A DNA stretch of 12,086 nucleotides, from the NCBI GenBank assembly GCA_026387845.1, contig JAPLKX010000238.1, positions 1 to 12,086 on the forward strand, given 5' to 3'. Source of the stretch: Candidatus Hydrogenedentota bacterium. Lineage in GTDB: Bacteria > Hydrogenedentota > Hydrogenedentia > Hydrogenedentales > SLHB01. Positions 1 to 7,324 of the stretch are shown here, piece by piece. Under the pieces are notes generated by a model, which saw only the letters and a program-made list of their open reading frames with translations, was not told the origin of the DNA and did no database searches. Every line of letters begins with the position of its first letter. The first letter of the stretch is position 1. Position numbers and translations under genes: made by a program.

Positions 1-53
1 GGGCTGGACGGCGCGGGCGAGACGACCGCGCCTACAAAAAGAAAAACATGTGA
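1..53 (+). CDS. Possible 3' end of a rightward gene (partial)
   Basis: Frame 3 is open from the window edge to a TGA at 51-53 and would encode a short basic tail ending RDDRAYKKKNM. The stop lies 7 nt before the stop codon of the leftward transporter gene at 61, which would fit the tight convergent packing seen elsewhere in the window. Only 16 codons are visible, so no product can be named. High-GC DNA often stays open by chance over this length, so this is a weak call. Confidence 0.3.
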   Translation, partial: AGRRGRDDRAYKKKNM

Positions 54-60
54 TGCGCTG

Positions 61-1833
61 TCACAGACCGCCGTGTTTTTGAGCTGGTTCCAGCGTTTCC
101 ACAGGCTGCTTTTTCGCCTTCCGCACGACGTGGGCGATCAGGACCAGCGCGGTGAACGCAGCCACGGCGCCCATGCCGGCCCAGCGCGTCTTGGTCCAGA
201 TCGACCAGATGCTCCCAAACCCCGCGAGAACGGCCGCGATGGCCATCAGGAGATTCCAGGCAACGCGTGACGCACCCCGCGGAAGATCGGCGCCGAGAAG
301 CTTTTTCTGGTTCATCAGGAAGAAAAAGGAGAGATACGCGACGGGCAGCAGCGTCATGCAGAACAGTGACGTGGGGATGGCGATGTACAGCATGGCATCT
401 TTCCAGAACAGCGTGCCGATCAATGCCAGGGAGGTCAATGAGCCGCCAAAAAACTGCACCCAGCCCCGCGGCGGCCGGTTGAGCAGTTCGCATACGCACA
501 GCGAGTTGATCAACATCAGCATCGTCGCTGCGCCAAGACCCATCCCAAGCACGCCAAGCCCGAAAATGTACCGCGCGATCCGGTCGCCGGTCAGCGGGCC
601 AAGCGCGGCGGACAGGTTGAACGCGTCTCTCCGCACGAGCACGGCGGCCATCCGCCGGTCGGCGACGGGCAGCGCCTGCATGCGCCCCGCCTTCTGATCG
701 GGCGAGAGTTGGGCGAATTCCTGCGCGCCCGCCTCGAGTTTGAGCCGCCCTTCGATGAGCGAATTAAAGCCTGCAACGAGGTTTTGCGCGGGGACTACGG
801 CCTTGCCTGCGGCATCGGTCTCGCCGAGGAACCCGGGCGCGGGCCGGCCATGGAATTGTGCGGCGGCGGCGATCACGACGCAACTGGTCGCGATGATAAA
901 CGGGAAGAACAGGCCCGTCGAGAGATCGAAAATAGCGAGGCCGCGGAAGTCTCTGTCCCAACCTTTGCGCAGCATCGAGTAGGGGAACATGAACGTCATG
1001 TTGATTCCGACGGCGGTTGCGGCGGCGGAGATCATGATGTCGCGCTGCTGGCTGACGATCATGTCCGACCAGTAATTTCGGAACTGCGGCGCGACTTCGT
1101 TCAGCAGGGGCGCAATTTGCCTGCTGGGCTCCGAAAACATCCCGAAGTTGGGGATGAACCCGGCCGCGTATTCGCGCCAGTTCAGCGTGCCGGAAACCGT
1201 GAGCGTCACGACGACGCCCACAAAACACAGCACCACCATGGCCACCATGCATTTGCACGCAATCTCGAACACTTTGACGCCCCGGCCGCCCGCCGTGTAC
1301 AGCCCCAGAAACGTGAAGTTGAACGCCAGAATCAAACCCGCCGCCGCCAGTTTGCCGCCGAGCGGCGTCATGGCTGGGGGACCGAACACGCCCGGCAGCA
1401 GGTTCTGCTGGAACGACGCGATGGCCAGCGAGAACTGCGGCATCGACCACACCAGGTTCGCCGTCATCGACGCCAGCAGCCAGCCCCAGCCAAGCACGGG
1501 GTTGACATGCTTGTTTATGGCGCGCAGCGGCCGCTCGCCCGTCGACAGCGTCACATAAGCAATCGCGCTGAGCATGACGATGCCCGCGATCATCGCCACG
1601 GGTTGCAGCCAAAGAAAACCAAAGCCCGCAAGGATGCCCAGGTACAGGCTCGACGACAGGCTGCCGCCGCCCAGCGTGATCGCCGACTGCAGCCAGCCCG
1701 GGCCCGACAGCCGCACAAACGCGCCCAGAAGCGGCCACCGCCCCTTTGCGCGGGCACTCACCAGAAGCCCGCGGTCCCGCTCGATGCGGGGATTCATCGA
1801 AAGACCCGATGCGGCTGAATCTGTCGCAGGCAT
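61..1833 (-). CDS. Nramp-like (APC-fold) membrane transporter with non-canonical metal site
   Basis: A 590-residue polytopic inner-membrane protein with about 11-12 hydrophobic segments between residues 45 and 570. The first segment starts with GPGW (44-47), as in TM1 of Nramp/MntH carriers, and a later segment (about 268-288) resembles Nramp TM6. Nramp proteins normally move Mn2+ or Fe2+ with protons, using a DPGN motif in TM1 and an MPH motif in TM6. By my alignment these positions read GGGS (55-58) and FPY (283-285), so the substrate is probably not the classical one. A polar loop of about 80-90 residues (roughly 325-410) separates two membrane segments, and the C-terminus is basic and cytoplasmic. 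The start at 1833 is chosen because GGGGAG (1838-1843) lies 4 nt upstream; Met13 is a weaker alternative. The gene follows the Tat protein after only 12 nt, so the two are probably co-transcribed. The family assignment is moderately sure; the transported ion or solute is unknown. Confidence 0.72.
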   Translation of the reverse strand: MPATDSAASGLSMNPRIERDRGLLVSARAKGRWPLLGAFVRLSGPGWLQSAITLGGGSLSSSLYLGILAGFGFLWLQPVAMIAGIVMLSAIAYVTLSTGERPLRAINKHVNPVLGWGWLLASMTANLVWSMPQFSLAIASFQQNLLPGVFGPPAMTPLGGKLAAAGLILAFNFTFLGLYTAGGRGVKVFEIACKCMVAMVVLCFVGVVVTLTVSGTLNWREYAAGFIPNFGMFSEPSRQIAPLLNEVAPQFRNYWSDMIVSQQRDIMISAAATAVGINMTFMFPYSMLRKGWDRDFRGLAIFDLSTGLFFPFIIATSCVVIAAAAQFHGRPAPGFLGETDAAGKAVVPAQNLVAGFNSLIEGRLKLEAGAQEFAQLSPDQKAGRMQALPVADRRMAAVLVRRDAFNLSAALGPLTGDRIARYIFGLGVLGMGLGAATMLMLINSLCVCELLNRPPRGWVQFFGGSLTSLALIGTLFWKDAMLYIAIPTSLFCMTLLPVAYLSFFFLMNQKKLLGADLPRGASRVAWNLLMAIAAVLAGFGSIWSIWTKTRWAGMGAVAAFTALVLIAHVVRKAKKQPVETLEPAQKHGGL

Positions 1834-1845
1834 ATGTCTCCCCGT
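1834..1845 (-). promoter_or_regulatory. Intercistronic gap with ribosome binding site for the transporter
   Basis: The 12 nt between the stop of the Tat protein gene (TAA at 1848-1846) and the transporter ATG contain GGGGAG (1838-1843, minus strand). This supports co-transcription and the upstream ATG choice. Confidence 0.6.
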
Positions 1846-3396
1846 TTACACTTGAAGCAGTTCGGAGTCCAGCGCGCCCAACTTGACTCCGATGGTTTTT
1901 TCGCCGATCTTGAGCGTCATTTCATGCGGCTGCTCGGCCAGGTTCCACAATAGCACCTTCCCGGCGGTCGGATACCACGCGCACACGGCCGGCACGTCCT
2001 CGATCACGTGCGGCACGTCGTCCGGCAAATCGCGCAGGATCTGCCGCTTGAATTCAAAGATCGCGGTCAGATCTTCCGCAACGTCTTTGCGCGTGACCAG
2101 CTTCGTCCCCGATGATGGCACGACTCGCGCGTCAAAATCCGTCAGGAACGTCCAGCCGTCGCGGGCGGGTTCCGCCGTCACTTCGAACGGCACGCCCGCC
2201 GCCAAAAATAAACTGTACGGGTTGTCGTCGCCCACCCACCGGCTCTGCTCGCCCCAGTAATGTTTGAACGGCCCGCGCGGCAGGTGGCCGGCAATTTGGC
2301 GGTGGAATTGGGCCTGCTTTTTCATCGCCGGCCCGAGCGTCGCCCAATGCGTGCGCGGAAACGGCGTCAGGCCGCTCATGAACATGGTGTTGCGCACGTC
2401 GCTGATCGTCGAGATGATGAGTTTCGCGGCCATGTTCGCCGCCGAGAGACCGTCCGACGGCCACGCCGTCGTTTCACTGTACGCCAGGTCCGGCGAGACG
2501 AACCGCCGGTGGAACAGCGAACTGAACAACTCATTTGTTTTTCCCTTGACGGGCGCGAACGACTTGTCGTCGAACATGAGTTCGCCCACGCGCATGGGGA
2601 TTTCGCGGTAGTCGTCGAGCCGAATCCCCGCCTTCTCGGCACCCAGGTACATCACCATGATGCCCATCCGGATTTCAGGCGCCGCGGCGGCCTGCTGCGC
2701 CCGGAACGAGCCCGTCAGCTCGTCACACACGTCTGTCAGCCACGTCCGCAACACGGGCGTGAACTGGCGATCTTTCGCCGCTTGCAGCAACTCCCCCCAC
2801 TCCGCCTCGCCGTACCCGTGCTTCTTGAGGAAACCCGCCTTGTGCGCGTCGCAGAAACACCCGCCGATGTTGCCGGGGCCAACTGCGAGCCGGAAATCGT
2901 CATCGACGAAAACCGTGCCGGGATCGATCTTCTTCAATTCCGCCATGGCCGCGACGTTGAGTTCGGTCCCCGGCGGATGCAGGCAGACGCCGCCGTGTTT
3001 CCGGCCGGCCGAGTCAATGCCGAACTGCCACGGTTGCAGGCCCACCTGGGGCATGTAGTCGGGGTTTTTCTCGTTGAATGTCGGGTGCCCCAGCGGAATC
3101 GTGATGCTGTGGGCGGCCATCCCCGCGGCCCTGATCCGCGCATGCCATTCGTTTGTCTCTTCGACCAAATAGTGCCACACGCCGCTGAAGAAGCTGGCCG
3201 TCCAGATGTCGGTGACGCCGGCATCGCGAACAAGTCCAAGCAGATCCGGGTCGGCTTTGAATGCGTCTATGGACACCGAGAGGTTGTAGCGGCGCGGATC
3301 CGAGACCGCGCCGTCGCCCGCTGCGCGTCTGCAAACCAATCCCGCGGCAACCGCACCCGCCGCGCTCGAAATAAAACCCCGCCTCGTGATGTCCAT
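1846..3396 (-). CDS. Tat-exported TIM-barrel glycoside hydrolase-like protein
   Basis: 516 residues. The N-terminus MDITRRGFISSAAGAVAAG is a textbook twin-arginine signal (RR at 5-6, hydrophobic stretch about 8-20), so the folded protein should be exported. The body (about 36-400) alternates predicted strands and helices in the style of a TIM barrel. Acidic residues fall at likely strand ends: a DDD cluster (165-167, in FVDDDFRL) and Glu308 (in AYSETTAWP). These are candidate catalytic residues, as in clan GH-A enzymes. A CxC pair (180-182, GCFCDAH) could bind metal or form a disulfide. The C-terminal part (about 415-516) looks like the flavodoxin-like plus beta-sandwich tail of GH42-type enzymes (ARVVPSSGTKLV, then VLLWNLAEQP). 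No exact family is recognised and activity is not shown. A longer in-frame start at 3480 exists but would bury the Tat signal 28 residues inside, overlap the predicted promoter and run into a repeat. GGAGGGG (3403-3409), 6 nt before the ATG at 3396, supports the shorter form. Confidence 0.72.
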   Translation of the reverse strand: MDITRRGFISSAAGAVAAGLVCRRAAGDGAVSDPRRYNLSVSIDAFKADPDLLGLVRDAGVTDIWTASFFSGVWHYLVEETNEWHARIRAAGMAAHSITIPLGHPTFNEKNPDYMPQVGLQPWQFGIDSAGRKHGGVCLHPPGTELNVAAMAELKKIDPGTVFVDDDFRLAVGPGNIGGCFCDAHKAGFLKKHGYGEAEWGELLQAAKDRQFTPVLRTWLTDVCDELTGSFRAQQAAAAPEIRMGIMVMYLGAEKAGIRLDDYREIPMRVGELMFDDKSFAPVKGKTNELFSSLFHRRFVSPDLAYSETTAWPSDGLSAANMAAKLIISTISDVRNTMFMSGLTPFPRTHWATLGPAMKKQAQFHRQIAGHLPRGPFKHYWGEQSRWVGDDNPYSLFLAAGVPFEVTAEPARDGWTFLTDFDARVVPSSGTKLVTRKDVAEDLTAIFEFKRQILRDLPDDVPHVIEDVPAVCAWYPTAGKVLLWNLAEQPHEMTLKIGEKTIGVKLGALDSELLQV

Positions 3397-3402
3397 ATCC
3401 CG

Positions 3403-3409
3403 CCCCTCC
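3403..3409 (-). promoter_or_regulatory. Strong ribosome binding site deciding the Tat protein start
   Basis: GGAGGGG on the minus strand, 6 nt before the ATG at 3396-3394. It places the start directly before the Tat signal rather than 28 codons upstream. Confidence 0.7.
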
Positions 3410-3419
3410 GTTTCGCGAC

Positions 3420-3447
3420 ATTCTAGCAAAACCGGCCTGCCAAACAA
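3420..3447 (-). promoter_or_regulatory. Candidate sigma70-type promoter for the leftward operon
   Basis: Reading leftward: TTGTTT (3447-3442), a 16-nt spacer, then TAGAAT (3425-3420). The -10 matches the consensus at five of six positions and the -35 at three of six. The predicted leader is about 17 nt and ends with a strong ribosome binding site. This is a motif-based guess; the organism's sigma preference is unknown. Confidence 0.4.
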
Positions 3448-3533
3448 GTAGGGTAGGCCGACTTCGGCAGAAGTCCTCACTGTTTCCCAGTTTGCTTTAT
3501 TGCTTTATCCTATCGGCAGAGAAGCCTGTCATC

Positions 3534-3548
3534 AACGCCGAAGGCGTT
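3534..3548. repeat. Hairpin 1, left arm
   Basis: AACGCC-GAA-GGCGTT: a perfect 6-bp stem with a 3-nt loop. Its mirror partner is the hairpin at 3732-3746, which keeps the stem and loop length but changes the stem bases in a compensatory way. Confidence 0.7.
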
Positions 3549-3557
3549 TAATGTAAA

Positions 3558-3588
3558 TAGCCGGAGGCGACCGTAGGGAGCCTCCGGA
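3558..3588. repeat. Hairpin 2, left arm (31-bp conserved core)
   Basis: The core has a perfect 8-bp stem, CCGGAGGC (3561-3568) with GCCTCCGG (3580-3587), around an 11-nt loop. The 31-bp segment recurs in inverted orientation at 3692-3722 with two mismatches. It is the best-conserved part of the element. Confidence 0.75.
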
Positions 3589-3605
3589 ACTAAATCCTGC
3601 ACCAA

Positions 3606-3624
3606 CAACCCCGGTCAGGGGTTG
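3606..3624. repeat. Hairpin 3, left arm
   Basis: CAACCCC (3606-3612), loop GGTCA, GGGGTTG (3618-3624): a perfect 7-bp stem. Confidence 0.7.
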
Positions 3625-3654
3625 AACAAGACATCTCAAAACCACTTTCAGATT

Positions 3655-3671
3655 CAACCCTTGCCGGGTTG
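3655..3671. repeat. Hairpin 3, right arm
   Basis: CAACCC (3655-3660), loop TTGCC, GGGTTG (3666-3671): a perfect 6-bp stem. It is the mirror partner of the hairpin at 3606-3624. Confidence 0.7.
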
Positions 3672-3691
3672 TGATGGTGCTGGGATCGCTA

Positions 3692-3722
3692 TCCGGAGGC
3701 TCCCTTCGGTCGCATCCGGCTA
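3692..3722. repeat. Hairpin 2, right arm (inverted copy of the 31-bp core)
   Basis: Inverted copy of 3558-3588 at 29 of 31 positions. CCGGAGGC (3693-3700) pairs with GCATCCGG (3712-3719) with one mismatch. Confidence 0.75.
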
Positions 3723-3731
3723 TTCAGATTG

Positions 3732-3746
3732 TTCCCCTTCGGGGAA
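3732..3746. repeat. Hairpin 1, right arm
   Basis: TTCCCC-TTC-GGGGAA: a perfect 6-bp stem with a 3-nt loop. It mirrors 3534-3548 in place, stem length and loop. Confidence 0.7.
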
Positions 3747-3834
3747 GCCTCACACTCTCTCTCCATGCGCTACTCACCCTTATTTACTTGCTCACTTGGA
3801 AACTGGGGATGAGTGAGGGTGAATTCGGCCTACT

Positions 3835-3864
3835 TTGGAGATTGTCTTCCCATCGTGGCATAAT
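3835..3864 (+). promoter_or_regulatory. Weak candidate promoter for the rightward glycan operon
   Basis: TTGGAG (3835-3840), an 18-nt spacer, then CATAAT (3859-3864), with 48 nt to the ATG at 3913. It starts right after the outer end of the palindromic element. The rest of the 3397-3912 intergenic region that is not promoter or repeat shows nothing recognisable. Confidence 0.3.
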
Positions 3865-3912
3865 GCGCGGGCAGCCTGAGGCCGGTGGGGACGGGCTTAC
3901 AACGAGACGGAC

Positions 3913-5706
3913 ATGTCAGTTGCGGTTTTGGTCATTGTCGCGGCGGGTTTGGGCGCGTTTCTGCTCCGGGGGAAATCGTTCTCGGGTCTGGACGGCCTGG
4001 TTTTCCGGCTGTACATGGGGTTCGCAGTGTGCGCCGCGGGTGTGCTTGCGGCCGGAAGCGTATCGCTGGGCCTGTCGCAGTTGATCCTCGTTCTCGCCGC
4101 GGCCGTGTGGCTGGCGTACGAGATTTTCGGCCGCAACAAATCTGAGACGGAACCCGCCCCCGCCAATAATCCCGAGCCTATCAGCCTGGTCGAATACGTC
4201 AGCCTCGCAGCCGTCTTTGCTTCGCTGGGCGTGTCGCTGATCAGCGCATTCGCCCCGATAACCGGCTGGGATGCGAGCGTGGCTCATGCCGCGTTGGCCG
4301 CGGACTACGCGCGCGCGGGCAGGATTGGCGTTGTGCCGGGCAACGAGTACTCGGGCTATCCCAACCTGCTGCACGTCCTGTTTGCGCAGGCGTACTATTC
4401 CGACGGCGAGATCGGGCTGGGCCTGCTCAACTGGTGGTTTGCCGTGATGGCGTGCGGCGCCGCGTACGCATTGGGCCGGAGGATTCAGGGCCGGGCGTGC
4501 GGCCTCATCTCCTCTGCCATCCTGGCGACCGCCCCCATATTCGTCGATCAGGCCGCCGCACCATCCATCGATTTGGCGTTCACCGGTTTCACGCTCGCCG
4601 CTGTCGCCGCGTTCGTTGCGTGGCTGGACGATCGCGGCGCGGAGTGGCTGTTGGTTGCGGCCGTGCTGGCGGGCGCGTCGTGCGGCGTGAGGCATACGGG
4701 CTACCTGGTTTGCGCGATTCTGGCCGTGGCAGGTTTTATTTACGGGCGGCAGGATCGGTTGCGCGCCCCGGCCTGGTTTTCATTCGTCGCGCTCATCGCG
4801 GCGTCTCCGTGGCTGATCCGCAGCGCGATCGTCACGGGCAATCCGGTCTACCCGTTCTTTGCGTCGGCGTTTGGCGGGGCCGCCATGCAACACCGGGAAA
4901 TCACGGGGCTGGCCGCGCACGAGTCGGTCAAAGCGATCGGCGTGCGCGACTTCCTGATGTTTCCCTGGAACATCGTGATGCGGACGGGCACGTTCGACGG
5001 CTGGTCGAAATCGCCGGGCGGGCTGGTGCTCATTCTCGGGATACCCGGGCTGTTCACCGGCGGGAGAAAGGCGCGCCGGCTTGGCCTGTTCAGCGCGGCG
5101 GGCGTCGCGGCGTTTTATTTTTTCCAGCGGCTGGCGCGTTACATACTCCCGTTCTTCGCGCCGATGATGGTGGTAGGCGCGGCGGGCGTGGTGCGGATGC
5201 GGTCGCTGCGTTTTGTCACCATTCCCGCGTTGGCGGCGGTGTTTCTGTTCGGCCTGACACTCGCCGCGGGCGCAAACCATTTCAAGATCCGCGCCGCGTT
5301 CGGCATCGAATCGCGCGAAGAGTATCTCGAACGAAGGGTCGAGCGATACCCCGCGTTCGACTGGATCAACAACCATGTGCCGCCCGAAGACCTCGTCCTC
5401 ACGCTGGACCGTCGCACGTATTACCTCACTGGCCGGTCGTGGCAGAACGATGAGCCGTTGCGGCGATTGGCTTCGGCCGATCCGCAGGCCCGGCTCGATT
5501 GGATGCGCCTTCAAGGCGTGAAATGGATCATGGCGCCGGTCGATTACGTCAAGGAGTCGCCGGGACTTCGAGATCCGTTTTGCGCCATGATCGAGGAGTG
5601 GCGCCTCGACACCCGCCATTACCGGCTGGTAAAGCGTCTCGATCTGCCGCGCACGCGCCGCACCGGCCGCGAGATTGTCGACATCTATGAGGTCCGCTAT
5701 GACTGA
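3913..5706 (+). CDS. GT-C superfamily glycosyltransferase-like membrane protein (ArnT/PMT type)
   Basis: 597 residues with roughly 13 hydrophobic segments up to about residue 455, then a soluble tail of about 130 residues. GT-C enzymes take sugars from polyprenyl-phosphate carriers and act on the outer face of the membrane, using an acidic residue in the first large external loop. Asp120 in the ITGWDAS segment (116-122) is the best candidate here. A GNPVYPFF stretch (309-316) and RYILPFFAP (409-417) are typical of bacterial GT39/GT83-like proteins. The tail (about 468-597, starting near YPAFDWINNHVPPED) resembles the periplasmic domain of that family. It is the first gene of the rightward cluster and overlaps the flippase gene by 8 nt. 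The Shine-Dalgarno before the ATG is poor. Sugar donor and acceptor cannot be deduced; a role as a glycan ligase or polymerase is also possible. Confidence 0.7.
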   Translation: MSVAVLVIVAAGLGAFLLRGKSFSGLDGLVFRLYMGFAVCAAGVLAAGSVSLGLSQLILVLAAAVWLAYEIFGRNKSETEPAPANNPEPISLVEYVSLAAVFASLGVSLISAFAPITGWDASVAHAALAADYARAGRIGVVPGNEYSGYPNLLHVLFAQAYYSDGEIGLGLLNWWFAVMACGAAYALGRRIQGRACGLISSAILATAPIFVDQAAAPSIDLAFTGFTLAAVAAFVAWLDDRGAEWLLVAAVLAGASCGVRHTGYLVCAILAVAGFIYGRQDRLRAPAWFSFVALIAASPWLIRSAIVTGNPVYPFFASAFGGAAMQHREITGLAAHESVKAIGVRDFLMFPWNIVMRTGTFDGWSKSPGGLVLILGIPGLFTGGRKARRLGLFSAAGVAAFYFFQRLARYILPFFAPMMVVGAAGVVRMRSLRFVTIPALAAVFLFGLTLAAGANHFKIRAAFGIESREEYLERRVERYPAFDWINNHVPPEDLVLTLDRRTYYLTGRSWQNDEPLRRLASADPQARLDWMRLQGVKWIMAPVDYVKESPGLRDPFCAMIEEWRLDTRHYRLVKRLDLPRTRRTGREIVDIYEVRYD

Positions 5707-7324
5707 CGCAGGGCCGGCACGGGCCGTGGGCAAAACGATCGCCCGCAACACGGCGTACAACGCGGGGGGCCGGCTGTGGGAGGCGCTGGTCAACCTGCTG
5801 CTGACGGCCTATGTCGTGCCCAAAGTGGGGATGGCGGCGTACGGCACGTGGGCGCTGGTGGGCCTGTTCACGAGCTATTTCACGCTGCTCGATTTCGGCC
5901 TGGGCAGCGGCTTTTCAAAATACATCGCCCAATACGCCGCAAAACGTGACACGCCCGCCCTGTCCGCCATCGTCAGCACCGGCTTCTTTTTCTACCTGGT
6001 GCTGGGCGTCGCGATCGTCGCCGTCGGCTGGCCCTGTATCGACGGCCTGATCCGCCTCATCGGCGTCTTCTATCCCGGCGCGGGGCTCGATTCGGTCAAC
6101 GCGGGTACTGTGGCCGAGGTGCGATTCCTGTTGCGGTGGGGACTCGTGCTGTACGCCGCGTCGACGCCCGTGGCCGCGTTCAGCTCGATTCAGACCGGCC
6201 TGCAACGGATGGGCGTCACCAACGCCATCAGCATCGTGTCATCGCTGCTGAAAGTCGCCGCGACCGTCGTGTTTCTCGAACGCGGCCACGGCGTCCGCGG
6301 CCTGTTGTACGCCAACGGCGCCGTGTTTGGCTTTTTTGCCGTCGCGTGCGTCGCCTCCGCGTTTTGGCTGGCGCCCCACCTGCGCGTCTCGCCCGGCAGA
6401 ATCACGCGAAGGGCATTTGGCGAACTGTTTTCCTACGGGTGGCGCACGCAGGTCGCCAAACTGTCCAACCTGATCCTGTTTCAAACCGACAAGGCCGTCG
6501 TCTTTGCCGTGTACGGCACGCTGGGCCTCGTGGGCGTCTACCGGGTCGGCGAAGAGCTTGCCGGCAAAATGCGGCAGGCGCCCGCCCTGTTGCTGAGCGC
6601 CATCATACCCGCCGCGTCGGATCTCGATGCCCGCGGCGACGACGAGCGCCTGCGCCGGCTTTATGTCCTGTCATCAAAGTACACGGCGGCGCTGACGGTG
6701 CCGCTGGTAGCCTATTTGGCAGGCGCGGCGGGGCCGCTGATCCGCACGTGGGTCGGCGATATCGACGGCGTCGACACCGCCGCATGGGTGATGCGCATCC
6801 TTGTCATCGGCTACCTCGCCAACGTCATCCCCGGCGCCGGCGTGAGCGTCGCGCTCGGCAAGGGCCGGCCCGACGTTCAGATGAAAGCCGGCCTCATCGC
6901 CACCGCGGGTAACATCGTGTTCACGCTGGCGCTGCTGCTGGCGGCGGGCTTTTATGGAATCCCGCTCGGCACCACCCTGGCCATGGCGTTGTCGTGCGCG
7001 TGGTTCATGCGGGCGATGGGTCCCGTGGCGGGCGTTGGCGCGGTCGAAGTGGCGCGGCTCAGCCTGCTATGGCCGGCGGTCGCCTCGTTGCCGGGTCTGG
7101 CGGGTTGCATTGCGGGCGAATTGCTCAGCGCCGGCATGACAGGCCGGTTGCCCAACGCGGCCGTTGCGGCGGGATGCGCGGCCTTTTTCGGCGCAAGTTA
7201 CCTGGCTTTGATCCGGTACACGCCGTTTCTCGACGAGTTTGATGTCGATTTCCTCGCCAACATGCTGCGGCTGAAACGCGTACCCGGTTTCAGCGCGTAC
7301 GTGCGGAGGGTGGGCCGTGCGTAG
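5699..7324 (+). CDS. Wzx-type polysaccharide/lipid-linked glycan flippase (MOP superfamily)
   Basis: 541 residues with about 12-14 membrane segments. The N-terminal part (GKTIARNTAYNAGG at 11-24, then PKVGMAAYGTWAL at 41-53 and FTLLDFGLGSGFSKYIA at 61-77) is the usual start of RfbX/Wzx-like exporters. These move undecaprenyl-linked glycans from the cytoplasmic to the periplasmic leaflet. Charged residues inside the membrane region (FQTDKAVV, about 261-268; GEEL, 284-287) are of the kind this family uses. The start at 5699 is preferred over an in-frame ATG at 5675: GAGG lies about 6 nt upstream, and the 8-nt overlap with the previous gene suggests translational coupling. It overlaps the next gene by another 8 nt. 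Substrate unknown; neighbouring glycosyltransferases and a sulfotransferase suggest a surface glycan. Confidence 0.82.
   Translation: MTDAGPARAVGKTIARNTAYNAGGRLWEALVNLLLTAYVVPKVGMAAYGTWALVGLFTSYFTLLDFGLGSGFSKYIAQYAAKRDTPALSAIVSTGFFFYLVLGVAIVAVGWPCIDGLIRLIGVFYPGAGLDSVNAGTVAEVRFLLRWGLVLYAASTPVAAFSSIQTGLQRMGVTNAISIVSSLLKVAATVVFLERGHGVRGLLYANGAVFGFFAVACVASAFWLAPHLRVSPGRITRRAFGELFSYGWRTQVAKLSNLILFQTDKAVVFAVYGTLGLVGVYRVGEELAGKMRQAPALLLSAIIPAASDLDARGDDERLRRLYVLSSKYTAALTVPLVAYLAGAAGPLIRTWVGDIDGVDTAAWVMRILVIGYLANVIPGAGVSVALGKGRPDVQMKAGLIATAGNIVFTLALLLAAGFYGIPLGTTLAMALSCAWFMRAMGPVAGVGAVEVARLSLLWPAVASLPGLAGCIAGELLSAGMTGRLPNAAVAAGCAAFFGASYLALIRYTPFLDEFDVDFLANMLRLKRVPGFSAYVRRVGRA
7305..7310 (+). promoter_or_regulatory. 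Ribosome binding site deciding a GTG start
   Basis: GGAGGG lies 6 nt before the GTG at 7317, inside the last codons of the flippase gene. It supports GTG as the start of the downstream glycosyltransferase. Confidence 0.65.

Larger units (their letters stand above)
3453..3833. repeat. About 380-bp imperfect palindrome: two inverted copies of a hairpin-bearing module (REPIN/BIME-like)
   Basis: The two halves are diverged inverted copies centred near 3643. Matching pieces from outside in are: GTAGGCCGA (3453-3461) with its exact complement (3825-3833); CTCACTGTTTCCCAGTTT (3476-3493) with the complement of 3800-3817, 15 of 18 identical; a 6-bp stem with a 3-nt loop (3534-3548) with one at 3732-3746; 3558-3588 with the complement of 3692-3722, 29 of 31 identical; and a CAACCC(C)-type hairpin (3606-3624) with one at 3655-3671. 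Order and orientation are mirrored throughout. No transposase frame lies inside. Paired inverted short palindromes fit REP/BIME/REPIN or MITE-like elements mobilised in trans by a REP-associated (TnpA_REP) transposase. That mechanism is inference, and multiple genomic copies cannot be seen from one window. Confidence 0.75.

Noticed and set aside
10..45. 7-bp stem (GGCGCGG with CCGCGCC) next to an A/T tract, terminator-like
   Set aside because: For the leftward transcript the T-tract comes before the hairpin, and for the rightward one the tract is A, so neither direction gives an intrinsic terminator.
709..1818. Long rightward frame opposite the transporter gene, and a similar one at 2260-3426
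   Set aside because: Arg/Gln/His-rich composition with no domain features; the opposite strand holds proteins with clear membrane or Tat features.
3397..3480. 28-codon N-terminal extension of the Tat protein from an ATG at 3480
   Set aside because: It would place the twin-arginine signal inside the protein, run through the predicted promoter and into the palindromic repeat. A strong ribosome binding site precedes the ATG at 3396.
3534..3746. CRISPR-like spaced hairpins
   Set aside because: The units are inverted, differ in sequence and lack regular direct repeats with uniform spacers.
3622..3816. Small rightward frames inside the intergenic region
   Set aside because: They lie within the palindromic repeat and their content follows the hairpins, so they are not coding.
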